64,000 nt of DNA from Spongiactinospora rosea (GCF_003315795.1 NZ_QMEY01000001.1:248001-312000); one strand, 5' to 3'; shown: positions 17,453-26,743, numbered from the stretch's first letter. A program made the numbers and translations. Notes: generated from the sequence alone by a model not told the origin.

Positions 17453-17899
17453 TTACACGACGCGGCGGGCCAGCAGCAGCCGTATCGACCAGCCGGCGCT
17501 CCACAGCACCAGCAGGGCCACGACCGGGCCGCCCACGATGACGACCAGCCCGGCCCCGACGTTCGCGCCGACCGAACCGGCGGTCACCACCCGCCAGCCG
17601 AACCCGGTCAGGGCCGCCGCGGCGAGCAGGGGCACGAGCGTTGCCCACCACCGCCGGTCGAAACCGCGCCGCGCGGAGGCGCGTACCAGTACGGCGAGCG
17701 TGCCCGCCGCCACCACGAGCGCGCCCGCGCCGATGGCGGTCTCCGCCCAGGGGGCGAGGTCGGGTGGCCGGACCGAGTGGTCGAGCGGGGCGCCCGGCGG
17801 TACGTCGGCGCTGAGGTCGCCCACCAGCCACCACACCGTCAGCGCCACGGCCGGTACGCACCCGGCGGCGGCCAGGACGAGGCCCGCTCGGCTCCGCAT
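17453..17899 (-). CDS. Small integral membrane protein
   Basis: This 148-aa protein has four hydrophobic helices. The first is signal-like (AGLVLAAAGCVPAVALTVWW) and a short basic loop (RASARRGFDRRWW) sits in the middle. No family was recognised. It lies 19 nt downstream of the aldo/keto reductase on the same strand and may be cotranscribed with it. Confidence 0.6.
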   Translation of the reverse strand: MRSRAGLVLAAAGCVPAVALTVWWLVGDLSADVPPGAPLDHSVRPPDLAPWAETAIGAGALVVAAGTLAVLVRASARRGFDRRWWATLVPLLAAAALTGFGWRVVTAGSVGANVGAGLVVIVGGPVVALLVLWSAGWSIRLLLARRVV

Positions 17900-17918
17900 G
17901 CCCTCTAGTGAAGCACCT

Positions 17919-18965
17919 TCAGGCCGCGGCCCGCTCGGACAGCGGGCGGCGGCGCAGGGCCGGGTCGGTCAGCGCCAGGGGACGCCAGGCGTTCGGGTCG
18001 TAGAGGTCGGTGCCGGGCGGCACGATCTCGTCGATCCGGTCGAGCGCGGCGTCGTCCAGCGTCAGGGAGGCGCCGTCGAGCAGTACGGTGAGCTGGTCCA
18101 TCGTGCGGGGGCCGATGATCACCGAGGTGACGGCCGGGTGCGCCGCCGCGAACGCCACGGCCAGTTCCGGCAGCGTGCGGCCGAGTTCGCCGGCCAGGGC
18201 GACCAGTTCCTCGACGGCCGTGTACTTCGCGGCGTTCTCCGGACGGTCCGGGTCGAACCACGCGGGCTCGTACGCCGCCCGCCCCGCGGTCAGGTCCGCC
18301 GACCGGCCCTTGCGGTACTTCCCGGTCAGGAACCCCGAGGCCAGCGGCCCCCAGGTGAGCACCCCCATCCCGTACCGCTGACACACCGGCAGCATGGACC
18401 TCTCCGCGCCCCTGGCCAGCAGCGAGTACGGCGGCTGCTCGGTACGGAACCGGGGCAGGCCGCGCCGCTCGGCGACGTGGTGGGCCGCCACGATCTCCTC
18501 CGGCGGGAAGGTGGAGCACCCGAAGGCCCGGATCTTGCCCTGGGTCACGAGGTCGCCGAGCACCCACAGGGTCTCCTCGATGTCGGTCCAGGGGTCGGGG
18601 CGGTGGATCTGGTAGAGGTCGATCCAGTCGGTGTCCAGCCGCCGCAGGCTGTCCTCGACGGCGGTGGTGATCCAGCGCCGGGAGTTGCCGCCGCGGTTGC
18701 GGCCCTCGCCCATCGGGAAGTGGACCTTGGTGGCCAGCACCACCTCGTTCCTGCGGCCCTTGAGCGCCTTGCCCACGATCTCCTCCGACTCGCCCGCCGA
18801 GTACATGTCGGCGGTGTCCACGAAGTTGATGCCGTGGTCCAGCGCGGCGTGGACGATCCGTACGCACTCGTCGTGGTCGCGGTTGGCTATCGCGCCGAAC
18901 ATCATGGCCCCGAGACAGTGGACGCTGACCTCTATCCCGGTGCCGCCCAGAAAGCGATATCTCAT
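17919..18965 (-). CDS. Aldo/keto reductase
   Basis: This 348-aa NADPH-dependent reductase is an (alpha/beta)8 barrel. The catalytic tetrad is visible: Asp50 (FVDTADMY), Tyr55, Lys80 (LATK) and His121 (YQIHRPDP). The NADP-binding segment is near SVIIGPRTMDQL. It reduces aldehydes or ketones in the cytoplasm; the substrate is unknown. The ATG lies only about 8 nt after the -10 box of a MerR-type promoter, so the mRNA is probably leaderless. It is divergent from the PEP mutase-family gene 51 bp away. Confidence 0.92.
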   Translation of the reverse strand: MRYRFLGGTGIEVSVHCLGAMMFGAIANRDHDECVRIVHAALDHGINFVDTADMYSAGESEEIVGKALKGRRNEVVLATKVHFPMGEGRNRGGNSRRWITTAVEDSLRRLDTDWIDLYQIHRPDPWTDIEETLWVLGDLVTQGKIRAFGCSTFPPEEIVAAHHVAERRGLPRFRTEQPPYSLLARGAERSMLPVCQRYGMGVLTWGPLASGFLTGKYRKGRSADLTAGRAAYEPAWFDPDRPENAAKYTAVEELVALAGELGRTLPELAVAFAAAHPAVTSVIIGPRTMDQLTVLLDGASLTLDDAALDRIDEIVPPGTDLYDPNAWRPLALTDPALRRRPLSERAAA

Positions 18966-18972
18966 GCGGGCG

Positions 18973-19003
18973 ACACTAGGAAGTGGACTGCACTCCAGGT
19001 CAA
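18973..19003 (-). promoter_or_regulatory. MerR-type promoter with 19-bp spacer and dyad
   Basis: On the minus strand TTGACC (18998-19003) and TAGTGT (18973-18978) are separated by exactly 19 bp. The spacer contains a near-palindrome, TGGACTGCACTCCA (18984-18997, plus strand). Overlong spacers with a central dyad are the mark of MerR/SoxR-regulated promoters, where the activator twists the DNA. It drives the aldo/keto reductase. No MerR gene is in the window. Confidence 0.6.
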
Positions 19004-19016
19004 CTAGGTTTCAGAG

Positions 19017-19805
19017 ATGAGCTTTCGCGATCTGCACCACGCCGGACGTCCGCTGCTGCTGCCGAACGCGTGGGACTACGCCACCGGGGCGGCGCTGGCG
19101 CGGGCCGGGTTCGCGGCGGTCGGTACGACCAGCCTGGGCGTGGCCGCGGCGGCGGGCAGGCCGGACGCGGCCGGGGACACCCGGGCGGAGACCCTGGCCC
19201 TGGCGCGGCTGCTGGCCCGGCTGCCCGTGCCGGTGAGCGTGGACGCCGAGAACGGTTTCTCCGACGACCCCGACGAGGTCGCCGCGCTGGTCGCGGAGCT
19301 GGCCGGGTACGGCATCGCCGGGGTCAACATCGAGGACGGCCGCGCGGACGGCTCCCTGACGCCGGTGGACCACCAGACCGCCGTGATCGCGGCCGCCAGG
19401 TCGGCCGCCCCGGGGATCTTCATCAACGCCCGCACCGACACGTTCTGGCTGGCCGGTGCCGCCGAGCCGGACCTGGCGGCGACGCTGCGGCGGGTCGAGG
19501 CGTACGCGGGCGCGGGGGCCGACGGCGTGTTCGTCCCCGGCGTGGCCCGGGAGGCCGACATCGCCGCCCTGGTCAGGGACGTCCCGCTGCCGCTCAACGT
19601 GCTGTTCCTGCCGGGCCGCACCGACGTCGACCGGCTGGCCGGCCTCGGCGTCCGCCGGGTCAGCCTGGGCTCACTGCTCTACCGCACCGCGCTGCACGCC
19701 GCGGTGAGCGCGGCCACCGCCATCCGCGACACCGGCACCGTGCCCGAAGCCCCGATCCCGTCCTACGCCGAAGTGCAGCGAATGCTCGCCGGCGAGTACT
19801 TCTAG
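19017..19805 (+). CDS. Isocitrate lyase/PEP mutase superfamily protein
   Basis: This 262-aa TIM-barrel enzyme has the PEP mutase-like signatures LLPNAWDYATGAALARAGF, the metal and substrate loops VDAENGF and NIEDG, and INARTDTFW. The KKCGH motif of true isocitrate lyase is absent. Members cleave or rearrange C-C or P-C bonds of oxaloacetate-like acids; this actinobacterial branch is mostly uncharacterised. The ATG at 19017 follows TTTCAGAG. Its stop shares a CTAG with the stop of the convergent flavin-protein gene. Confidence 0.88.
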   Translation: MSFRDLHHAGRPLLLPNAWDYATGAALARAGFAAVGTTSLGVAAAAGRPDAAGDTRAETLALARLLARLPVPVSVDAENGFSDDPDEVAALVAELAGYGIAGVNIEDGRADGSLTPVDHQTAVIAAARSAAPGIFINARTDTFWLAGAAEPDLAATLRRVEAYAGAGADGVFVPGVAREADIAALVRDVPLPLNVLFLPGRTDVDRLAGLGVRRVSLGSLLYRTALHAAVSAATAIRDTGTVPEAPIPSYAEVQRMLAGEYF

Positions 19806-20296
19806 GACGCCCAGGCGACCATCCAGTGCGGTTCGACCCGGTAGAAGGCCAGGTCGCCGCGGCGCATGAAGTCGCCGTAGAACTCGTCGAGGTAGGGCAG
19901 GACGTCCGGCCACGCCGGGTGGGCCGGGCCGTCGGCCGGGTTGAGCGGGTGCGCGGTGCCGTGGGTGAAGACGCCGAGGCGTTCGCCTTCGATGAGGGCG
20001 ACGCTGACGGCCGGGCGGGCGGCGAGGTGGCGGGCCTTGGCCGCGGTCGTACTCGTGCCGAACACCCACCGGCCGTGCAGGAAGTGGCCGTCGCCCGCGC
20101 TGATCCGGGGCTCGCCCTTGGCGGTCACCGTGGAGATGGCCAGTGTCCGCATGCCGTCGAGCAGGCCGGTCAGCCGCTCGGCGGTCAGCGCCCGGTCACC
20201 GGCCCCGACGATCGACCGCAGGTGCGCGGTCGATCCGGAAAGGGAGTCGTCCAGGAGTCGCTGAAGTGCGGCGAGTTCGTCCGGTGTCTCACGCAT
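19802..20296 (-). CDS. Pyridoxamine 5'-phosphate oxidase-like flavin protein
   Basis: This 164-aa protein has a roughly 35-residue helical lead-in, then a split-barrel FMN-binding domain: LDGMRTLAISTVTAKGEPRI, GHFLHGRWVFGTSTTAAKAR and ARPAVSVALIEGERLGVFTH. Such small proteins bind FMN or F420 and reduce or sequester small molecules; the true PdxH residues for pyridoxine are not evident. It starts at ATG 20296. It ends inside the shared CTAG with the convergent gene. Confidence 0.75.
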   Translation of the reverse strand: MRETPDELAALQRLLDDSLSGSTAHLRSIVGAGDRALTAERLTGLLDGMRTLAISTVTAKGEPRISAGDGHFLHGRWVFGTSTTAAKARHLAARPAVSVALIEGERLGVFTHGTAHPLNPADGPAHPAWPDVLPYLDEFYGDFMRRGDLAFYRVEPHWMVAWAS

Positions 20297-20325
20297 GGAC
20301 CTTATTGTCCCCGGCATTGTCCCCC

Positions 20326-20369
20326 GGCCCAGATGAGGCCCAGATGAGGCCCAGATGAGGCTCAGATGA
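20326..20369. repeat. Four tandem 11-bp repeats
   Basis: GGCCCAGATGA occurs three times, followed by one copy with a single change (GGCTCAGATGA). The last copy contains the stop codon of the glycosyltransferase gene. This is probably replication slippage at the gap between two co-oriented genes. Confidence 0.85.
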
Positions 20370-22443
20370 GGACGTGCGCCTCCGGGTGCCCCACGAAGGA
20401 GAACTGCGCGTTGCGGGTCAGCTTGATGTGGTCGGCCTGCCAGGTGTGCATGTCGGCGTCGGCGCTGCGCCAGTAGACGAAGTTGAAGCGGTCGGCGGAG
20501 TAGATCTTGACGCCGTCGGCCTTGAGCGCGCGGACCATGCGGGTGTCCTCGCCGCGGGTGACGTCCTCGAAGGGGTAGGCCCGGAACATCTCGGCGCGGC
20601 CCAGGAAGGTGCCGCCCTGGACCAGGTGGGCGTAGCGGTGCTCCAGCCCTGGCAACCGGAGCATGGTGGTGTTCATGCCCTCGAAGTAGGTGTAGTGGGC
20701 GCCCTTGCCGACGAGTTCGGCGTCGGTGTAGTCGAAGGCGCGTACGAGGTCGGACAGGTAGTGCTCGCCGTACAGGTTGTCGTCGTCCATCTTGGCGATG
20801 TAGTCGCCGTCGGCGGCGGCGATGCCGAGGTTGAGGCACGCGCCCAGGGACAGCGAGGGGTCGGCGGGCAGGACGACGACGTCCGTGATGCCCGCCACGC
20901 GGGCCTTGTCGGCCACCACGACGGGGTCGATGGAAAGGCCGTGCAGGACCATCACGAGCTGGGTCGGGCGGTGGATCTGCTTGGCCACCGAGGAGATCGC
21001 GTGTTCGAGCTGGGCGGCGCGGTTGGTGGGCAGCACGACGGAGATCGAGCGTTCGCGCGGGGCCGGTGTACGGCCGAGCACGCCCAGGATCTGGTCCACC
21101 CGGTGCGCGAACAGGTGCTTGTCGAACACCTCGCGCATGGCCAGGTGGCCCTGCCGGGCGCGCAGCTCGGGGCTGTTGATCAGGTGCAGCACCTGGTTGT
21201 AGGACTCGATCGGCTCGCGGGCGATCGGCACCAGGTCGCCGAAGGTCTCCTCGATGGCCCGCGACCACCCCGACACCACCGGCGTGGAGCAGGCCGACAG
21301 CTCGAAGACCCGCCGGGCGCACATGGTGGGGGAGTCGAGCACCGAGTTGACGTTGAGGAAGACCTTGTAGAGCTTGTAGGCGGCGAGCATCCGGTCGTAG
21401 GGGAGTTCGCCGACGATGTGCGGCGCGTACTCCGGCGGCCAGGCGTACTTCTCGTCCACCTCGCCGTTGCGGGCGTAGATGTGCAGGCCCAGCTCGCGTA
21501 CCGGGGCGAGCACGGTCTCCATCTGCTCGCGGCGCTCGGGGTGCTTGTCGCGGAAGTACATGCCGGCGAAGACGACGTCGTGCAGGCGGCCCTCGCGGGA
21601 CTGGATCGGGTTGTGGACGCGCGGCTGCGCGGCGAACTGGAGGACGTCCACCCGGTCATGGCCCAGCACTTCCCGATATTTCGGGACCATGTCGCCGTCG
21701 CAGGTGAACACGTGGTCGAACAGCTTGGCCGTGTCGATGAAGAAGTCGAAGTTCGGCGGGTCCTCCTTGTTCCAGAAGACCGTGGGGATCCCCTCGGCGC
21801 GGCACCAGTCGATCAGGTCGCGCAGCTCCTGCTTGGGGGCGTTGGTACCGGTCATCTGGTAGCGCCAGCGGCCCTGGTTGCCGTGCCAGGCCGACTCGCA
21901 GAACAGGATTTCCGGCCGCCGCTCGGCGAAGATCTCCGGCCAGTCGCGCAGCCCGAACTCGATCTGGTCCCACTCGTACCGGAAGGCCATCCGGGAGAAG
22001 TCGTCCAGGATCACCGCGACCTTCAGGTCCGGCCGCGCCACCGGCCCGGCCGGCCACTTCACCATCGGCACGTCCACCTGCGGCCCGCGCCGCTCCACGG
22101 TATCGATCACCTCGGTGACCGGGGTGGGCGCGGACGGGGCCTTGTCCTTGGAGCGCATCGCGCGGACCACGCCGCCCGGGCTGCGCCCGCTCAGCGCCTC
22201 GCCCATCTTGTAGGAGCGCTTGGCCGACAGGGCGGAAAGCTTCCAGTTGGCGTACGCGGCCTTGGCCTCGGCGATCTCCAGCCGCCGCCGCAGTTCCCTG
22301 ATCTCGGCCTCGTGGCGCTCCACGACCTTGCGCTCCTCGGGCAGCCAGTTGACCGGCCCGAGGCGGGTGAAAGCCGGGTCGGGAATGGGTTCCTGGGGCT
22401 CTTCTGGCATGGTGACGGCCTTCACGATCGAGGGATCTGTCAT
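20362..22443 (-). CDS. Two-domain glycosyltransferase (CgeB-like plus GT2)
   Basis: This roughly 693-aa protein has three parts. A coiled-coil segment (VERHEAEIRELRRRLEIAEA) comes first. A CgeB-like glycosyltransferase region follows at about 120-440 (AVILDDFSRMAFRYEWDQIE, TVFWNKEDPPNFDFF). A GT2 domain lies at about 455-690 (ISVVLPTNRAAQLEHAISSV, with the DXD-type IAKMDDDNLYGEHYL). Two catalytic domains suggest it adds two sugars in turn to a surface glycan. ATG 22443 has no ribosome site; ATG 22410 (MPEEPQEP), behind GAAGG, is a good alternative. It follows wecB on the same strand. Confidence 0.82.
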   Translation of the reverse strand: MTDPSIVKAVTMPEEPQEPIPDPAFTRLGPVNWLPEERKVVERHEAEIRELRRRLEIAEAKAAYANWKLSALSAKRSYKMGEALSGRSPGGVVRAMRSKDKAPSAPTPVTEVIDTVERRGPQVDVPMVKWPAGPVARPDLKVAVILDDFSRMAFRYEWDQIEFGLRDWPEIFAERRPEILFCESAWHGNQGRWRYQMTGTNAPKQELRDLIDWCRAEGIPTVFWNKEDPPNFDFFIDTAKLFDHVFTCDGDMVPKYREVLGHDRVDVLQFAAQPRVHNPIQSREGRLHDVVFAGMYFRDKHPERREQMETVLAPVRELGLHIYARNGEVDEKYAWPPEYAPHIVGELPYDRMLAAYKLYKVFLNVNSVLDSPTMCARRVFELSACSTPVVSGWSRAIEETFGDLVPIAREPIESYNQVLHLINSPELRARQGHLAMREVFDKHLFAHRVDQILGVLGRTPAPRERSISVVLPTNRAAQLEHAISSVAKQIHRPTQLVMVLHGLSIDPVVVADKARVAGITDVVVLPADPSLSLGACLNLGIAAADGDYIAKMDDDNLYGEHYLSDLVRAFDYTDAELVGKGAHYTYFEGMNTTMLRLPGLEHRYAHLVQGGTFLGRAEMFRAYPFEDVTRGEDTRMVRALKADGVKIYSADRFNFVYWRSADADMHTWQADHIKLTRNAQFSFVGHPEAHVLI

Positions 22444-22475
22444 GCTACGGCGGTAGCCGCCGGAATTATGGGCTT

Positions 22476-23621
22476 TCAGCCGTTCTGGTAGGGAACGCTC
22501 AGAGTGTGCGCGGCGGGTGACAGGTTGTCCCCGCGCAGCCAGGCGGCCAGGACCCGGGCGATCCGCGGCCCGGAGACCCCGTCCCACAGCGGCGGCAGGT
22601 CGCCGCTCGGCGTCGCCGCGCCGTCCGCCAGCGCCTTCTCCGCGGCGGCGGGCAACTGCGCGGGCGTCACCAGCCGGTTGGTGCCGTGCGTGATGGTGAT
22701 CGGCCGCTCGGTGTTGGCCCGCAGCGTCAGGCACGGCACGCCCAGCATGGTGGTCTCCTCCTGAACGCCCCCGGAGTCGGTCACCACCAGCGCCGCGCCC
22801 CGCACCAGCGAGAGGAAGTCGATGTACCCCAGCGGGTCGATCACCGAGAGCCGTTCGCCGGTCACCAGCCCGGCGGCGGCCAGCCGCTCGCGGCCCCGCG
22901 GGTGCAGCGGCACGACCACCGGGACCTGCCTGCTCACCTCGGCCACCGCCGTGACCAGCTCGCGCGCCGCGTCGGCGTCGTCCACGTTGGCGGGGCGGTG
23001 CAGGGTGCCCACCGCGTAGTGCTCGGGCAGCCCCAGGCGGTGGCGGACCGCCTTGGCGTCCAGCCTCGGCAGCGCGGCCTTCAGGCTGTCGATCATCGGG
23101 TTGCCGACCAGGTGGACCTTGGCCGGGTCCACGCCCTCGCGCGCCAGGTGCGACAGGGCCTCGGGGGAGGTGGCGAACAGCAGGTCGGCCAGGGAGTCGG
23201 TGACCACCCGGTTGACCTCTTCGGGCATCGCCCGGTCGAAGGAGCGCAGCCCCGCCTCCACGTGCGCGGTGGGGATGCCCAGCTTGGCGCACACCAGGAT
23301 CGCGGCCAGCGTGGAGTTGACGTCGCCGTACACGACGACCAGGCCGGGGTCGTGTTCGAGCACGACCTCCTCCAGCCCGGTCAGCAGCGCGGCGGTCTGC
23401 TTGGCGTGCGAGCCGGAGCCCACCCCGAGATTGGCCAGCGGCTCGGGCAGGCCGAGGTCGGCGAAGAAGACGTCCGACATCAGGGCGTCGTAGTGCTGCC
23501 CGGTGTGGATGATCCCCTGGGGAACGTCCAGCTCGGCGAGGCCACGCACGACCGGGGCGGCCTTCACGAAGTTGGGCCTGGCCCCGAGCACATGGAGCAC
23601 CAAGGGGACACGTTCCCTCAT
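22476..23621 (-). CDS. wecB: UDP-N-acetylglucosamine 2-epimerase (non-hydrolysing)
   Basis: This 381-aa enzyme converts UDP-GlcNAc to UDP-ManNAc. It has the family's motifs: GARPNFVKAAPVVRGL, GIIHTGQHYDALMSDVFF, VVYGDVNSTLAAILVCAKLG, HVEAGLRSFDRAMPEEVNRV and TDSGGVQEETTMLGVPCLTL with the final RANTERP. All expected catalytic acids and the His in HVEAGLR are present. It starts at ATG 23621 after GGCGAGG. The neighbouring wecC homologue would oxidise its product to UDP-ManNAcA. Confidence 0.93.
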   Translation of the reverse strand: MRERVPLVLHVLGARPNFVKAAPVVRGLAELDVPQGIIHTGQHYDALMSDVFFADLGLPEPLANLGVGSGSHAKQTAALLTGLEEVVLEHDPGLVVVYGDVNSTLAAILVCAKLGIPTAHVEAGLRSFDRAMPEEVNRVVTDSLADLLFATSPEALSHLAREGVDPAKVHLVGNPMIDSLKAALPRLDAKAVRHRLGLPEHYAVGTLHRPANVDDADAARELVTAVAEVSRQVPVVVPLHPRGRERLAAAGLVTGERLSVIDPLGYIDFLSLVRGAALVVTDSGGVQEETTMLGVPCLTLRANTERPITITHGTNRLVTPAQLPAAAEKALADGAATPSGDLPPLWDGVSGPRIARVLAAWLRGDNLSPAAHTLSVPYQNG

Positions 23622-23677
23622 TGACCTCGCCTTTCTAATCGGGATATGACAAACGTTGCCTATGGTACGGTCGCCGC

Positions 23678-25354
23678 GTGGTTTCTGACGCCAGTCCGCC
23701 ACAGTCCGGCAAGGTTTCCCCGAAGAGCGCGCGAGCGGGTCTGAAGGGCATCCTGAAGGGCTTCGTGCGCCACCCGGTCATCGTGTCCCGCGTCGTCGCC
23801 AGCCGCGTCAAGTCCGACCCCCTCAGGGTCGCCAACGCCGCCGCCGACACCCTGCCGCCCAAGCTGCGCCCCGTCGTGGGCAGCGTCGCCTGGCCGGCCG
23901 CGCGGCGGCTGCGCTGGGTCGCGCGCAAGCTCGGCATGCGCGTACTGCGCGGCCCATGGGACGAGGCGCGTGCGCACTTCGACGCCGGACGGATGACCGA
24001 GGCCGCGGGGGTGCTGGAGCCGCACGTCAAGTACCCGTTCATCCGCCGCAGGCACGAGTACTACGCGGGTGAGCTGGCCGCGATCCAGCCCGACCCGATC
24101 CCGCCCAAGCCCAAGGTCATCATGGGCGAGCCGGTGCCGGGACGCGTGCTGCACTGCGTGACCAACGCCCTGCCGTACACCCAGGCGGGCTACACCGTCC
24201 GCACCCACCGCATCGTCACCGCGCAGAAGGCCGCCGGGCTCGATCCGCACGTCGTGACGAGCTGGGGCTGGCCGATGCTCCAGGGGCATACCGACGTCGA
24301 GCCGTACGAGGAGATCGACCAGATCCCCTACCACCGGCTGCTGCCCAGCGGGCACGACGAGGTGCCGTTCGAGACCAGGGGCCGCATGCTCCGGGGCGCG
24401 GGCGAGGTCACCGAGCTGGTCAGGCGGCTGCGCCCGCAGGTGCTGCACGCGGCGACCGACCACCGCAACGGCTCGGTGGCGCTGGCCGTGCGCGAGCGCA
24501 CCGGCACGCCGGTCGTCTACGAGGTCCGGGGCTTCCTGGAGGAGACCTGGGTCTCCCGCAACCCCGAGCTGCGCTCCGGCAGCGAGCGGCACAAGCTCCA
24601 GCGCGAGCGCGAGGCGCACCTGATGCGCTCGGCGGACGCGGTCGTCACCCTCGCCGAGACGATGGCCGTGGAGATCGTCGAGCGCGGCGTACCGCGCGAG
24701 CGCATCCACCTGGCCCCCAACGCGGTGGACGACTCGCTGCTGACCGCCGAGTACGACGGGGCGGCCTTCCGCGCCGCCTACGGCATCGAGCCCGGCGAGG
24801 TCGTCGTCGGCTCGGTGTCGAGCATCGTGGCCTATGAGGGGTTCGCCACACTTCTCAACGCCGCCGCGCTGCTGCGCGACGCGGGCACGCCGGTCCGGGT
24901 GCTGCTGGTCGGCGACGGCGCCGAGCGGCCCGCGCTGCTCGAACTGGTCGAGGAACTGGGCCTCACCGACGCCGTGCTGCCCGGCCGGGTCGGGCCCGAG
25001 GAGGCGCTACAGGCCCAGGCGGCCATCGACATCTTCGTCTGCCCGCGCGATGACCTGCGGGTCTGCCGCCTGGTGACGCCGCTCAAACCGGTCGAGGCGA
25101 TGGCCCTCGGCAAACCGGTCGTGCTCAGCGACCTGCCCGCGCTGTCGGAGCTGGTCGGCTCGGACGGTGCCGGGCTGCTGGTCCCCGCCCAAGACCCCGA
25201 GGCCCTGGCCAACGCCCTCGCGGGCCTGCGCGAGGACCCGGCGCGGCGGGCCGCGATGGGCGAGGCGGGCAAGGCCGAGGTCGCGGCCAAGCGGACGTGG
25301 AGTCGCGTGGCCGAGACGTACCGTGATCTCTACCGATCCCTTGACATCAGATGA
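23678..25354 (+). CDS. Glycosyltransferase family 4 with long N-terminal extension
   Basis: This 558-aa protein has a basic helical N-terminus (about 1-150), then a GT-B fold. The acceptor domain includes NALPYTQAGYTVRTHRI and VVYEVRGFLEETW. The donor domain includes IHLAPNAVDD, VGSVSSIVAYEGF and the E-x7-E region LKPVEAMALGKPVVLSDLPA. It would use a nucleotide sugar in the cytoplasm. It starts at GTG 23678, only 56 bp from divergent wecB; a TATGGT at 23661-23666 may be its -10 box, leaving almost no leader. Confidence 0.88.
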   Translation: MVSDASPPQSGKVSPKSARAGLKGILKGFVRHPVIVSRVVASRVKSDPLRVANAAADTLPPKLRPVVGSVAWPAARRLRWVARKLGMRVLRGPWDEARAHFDAGRMTEAAGVLEPHVKYPFIRRRHEYYAGELAAIQPDPIPPKPKVIMGEPVPGRVLHCVTNALPYTQAGYTVRTHRIVTAQKAAGLDPHVVTSWGWPMLQGHTDVEPYEEIDQIPYHRLLPSGHDEVPFETRGRMLRGAGEVTELVRRLRPQVLHAATDHRNGSVALAVRERTGTPVVYEVRGFLEETWVSRNPELRSGSERHKLQREREAHLMRSADAVVTLAETMAVEIVERGVPRERIHLAPNAVDDSLLTAEYDGAAFRAAYGIEPGEVVVGSVSSIVAYEGFATLLNAAALLRDAGTPVRVLLVGDGAERPALLELVEELGLTDAVLPGRVGPEEALQAQAAIDIFVCPRDDLRVCRLVTPLKPVEAMALGKPVVLSDLPALSELVGSDGAGLLVPAQDPEALANALAGLREDPARRAAMGEAGKAEVAAKRTWSRVAETYRDLYRSLDIR

Positions 25355-25468
25355 CTCGCGCGTTTGGTAGTGGATCTGATGGGTTCATTCGCATTACGCG
25401 TGGCTGGTGCAGACTTGAGATAGCCTTTGCGACCATGAAGTGTTCTTTCCGGCTCCCCAGGGTCCACC

Positions 25469-26731
25469 GTGAACGAGTTTGACCTCGCCGTCATCGGTCT
25501 TGGGTACGTCGGTATGCCGCTGGCCAAGGAGGCCGCGGGGGCAGGGCTGCGCGTCGTGGGGCTCGACGTTGACGCAGGCAAGGTCGACGCGCTCAACGCC
25601 GGCCAGTCGTACATCGACGACCTGACCGACGCCGATCTCGACCAGATGCTGAAGAACGGCTTCACCGCCACCTTCGACGAGGCGGTGCTCGCCCGTGCCG
25701 ACACGATCGTCATCTGCGTGCCCACCCCGCTCGACGACGACCACCGGCCCGACCTGTCCGCCGTGGAGGGCGCGACCAAGGCGGTGTCGCGGCACCTGAC
25801 CGCCGGCACCCTGGTCGTCCTGGAGTCCACCACCTGGCCCGGCACCACCGACGAGGTGGCCCGCCCGCTCCTGGAGAGCTCCGGCCTCGTCGCCGGGCGC
25901 GACTTCCACCTGGCCTTCTCGCCGGAGCGGATCGACCCCGGCAACCCGAAGTTCGGCCTGCGCAACACGCCCAAGGTGGTCGGCGGCTACACGCCGGCCT
26001 GCCTGGACCGCGCCGCCGCGTTCTACGCTCGCTTCGTGGAGCAGGTGGTGCGGGTCAGCGGCACCCGCGAGGCCGAGATGGCCAAGCTGCTGGAGAACAC
26101 CTACAGGCACGTCAACATCGCCCTCGTCAACGAGATGGCGATCTTCTGCGACGAGCTGGGCGTGGACCTGTGGGAGTCGATAGAGGCCGCCGCCACCAAG
26201 CCGTTCGGGTTCCAGAAGTTCCTGCCGGGGCCCGGCGTCGGCGGGCACTGCATCCCGGTCGATCCGAGCTACCTGTCGTACACGGTGCGCAAGCTGGGCT
26301 ACCCGTTCCGGTTCGTGGAGCTGGCCCAGGAGATCAACGAGCGGATGCCCGCCTACGTGGTGGCCCGCGTACAGCGGCTGCTCAACCGGCACCGCAAGGC
26401 GGTCAACGGCTCGCGGGTGCTGCTGCTCGGCGTCACCTACAAACCCGACATCGCCGACGAACGCGAGACCCCCGCCGTGCCCCTCGCCCGGGCGCTCCGC
26501 GAGCTGGGGGCCGAGCTGGCCTTCGTCGACCCGTACGTCAAGGACTGGCGGGTCGATGGCAGTAACGTGCCGCGTGAGGACGACCTCGCCGAGGCCGTCG
26601 CCGCGGCCGACATCACGGTGCTGCTCCAGCAGCACTCCGTCTTCGACCTCGCGACCATTGAGGAGCGGGCCGGTCTTGTGCTCGACACCCGAGGCGTTCT
26701 CGCCGAGGGCGAACGCGTCGAGCGGCTGTAG
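25469..26731 (+). CDS. wecC: Nucleotide-sugar dehydrogenase (UDP-ManNAc dehydrogenase type)
   Basis: This 420-aa NAD-dependent enzyme oxidises the C6 hydroxyl of a UDP-sugar to a carboxylate. It has a Rossmann start (LAVIGLGYVGMPLAKEAAGA), VICVPTPLDDDHRPD, the ESTTWPGTTDE segment, and the catalytic Cys in FLPGPGVGGHCIPVDPSYLS. The C-terminal NAD-like domain includes GVTYKPDIADERETP. UDP-ManNAc is the likely substrate because wecB lies 1.8 kb away; UDP-Glc or UDP-GlcNAc is possible. It starts at GTG 25469 and is followed after 12 nt by a GT4 gene. Confidence 0.9.
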   Translation: MNEFDLAVIGLGYVGMPLAKEAAGAGLRVVGLDVDAGKVDALNAGQSYIDDLTDADLDQMLKNGFTATFDEAVLARADTIVICVPTPLDDDHRPDLSAVEGATKAVSRHLTAGTLVVLESTTWPGTTDEVARPLLESSGLVAGRDFHLAFSPERIDPGNPKFGLRNTPKVVGGYTPACLDRAAAFYARFVEQVVRVSGTREAEMAKLLENTYRHVNIALVNEMAIFCDELGVDLWESIEAAATKPFGFQKFLPGPGVGGHCIPVDPSYLSYTVRKLGYPFRFVELAQEINERMPAYVVARVQRLLNRHRKAVNGSRVLLLGVTYKPDIADERETPAVPLARALRELGAELAFVDPYVKDWRVDGSNVPREDDLAEAVAAADITVLLQQHSVFDLATIEERAGLVLDTRGVLAEGERVERL

Positions 26732-26743
26732 GGGGTTCCGCGC

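Noticed and set aside
20374..22491. 705-codon plus-strand ORF opposite the double glycosyltransferase
   Set aside because: No domain; the opposite strand has two catalytic glycosyltransferase domains.
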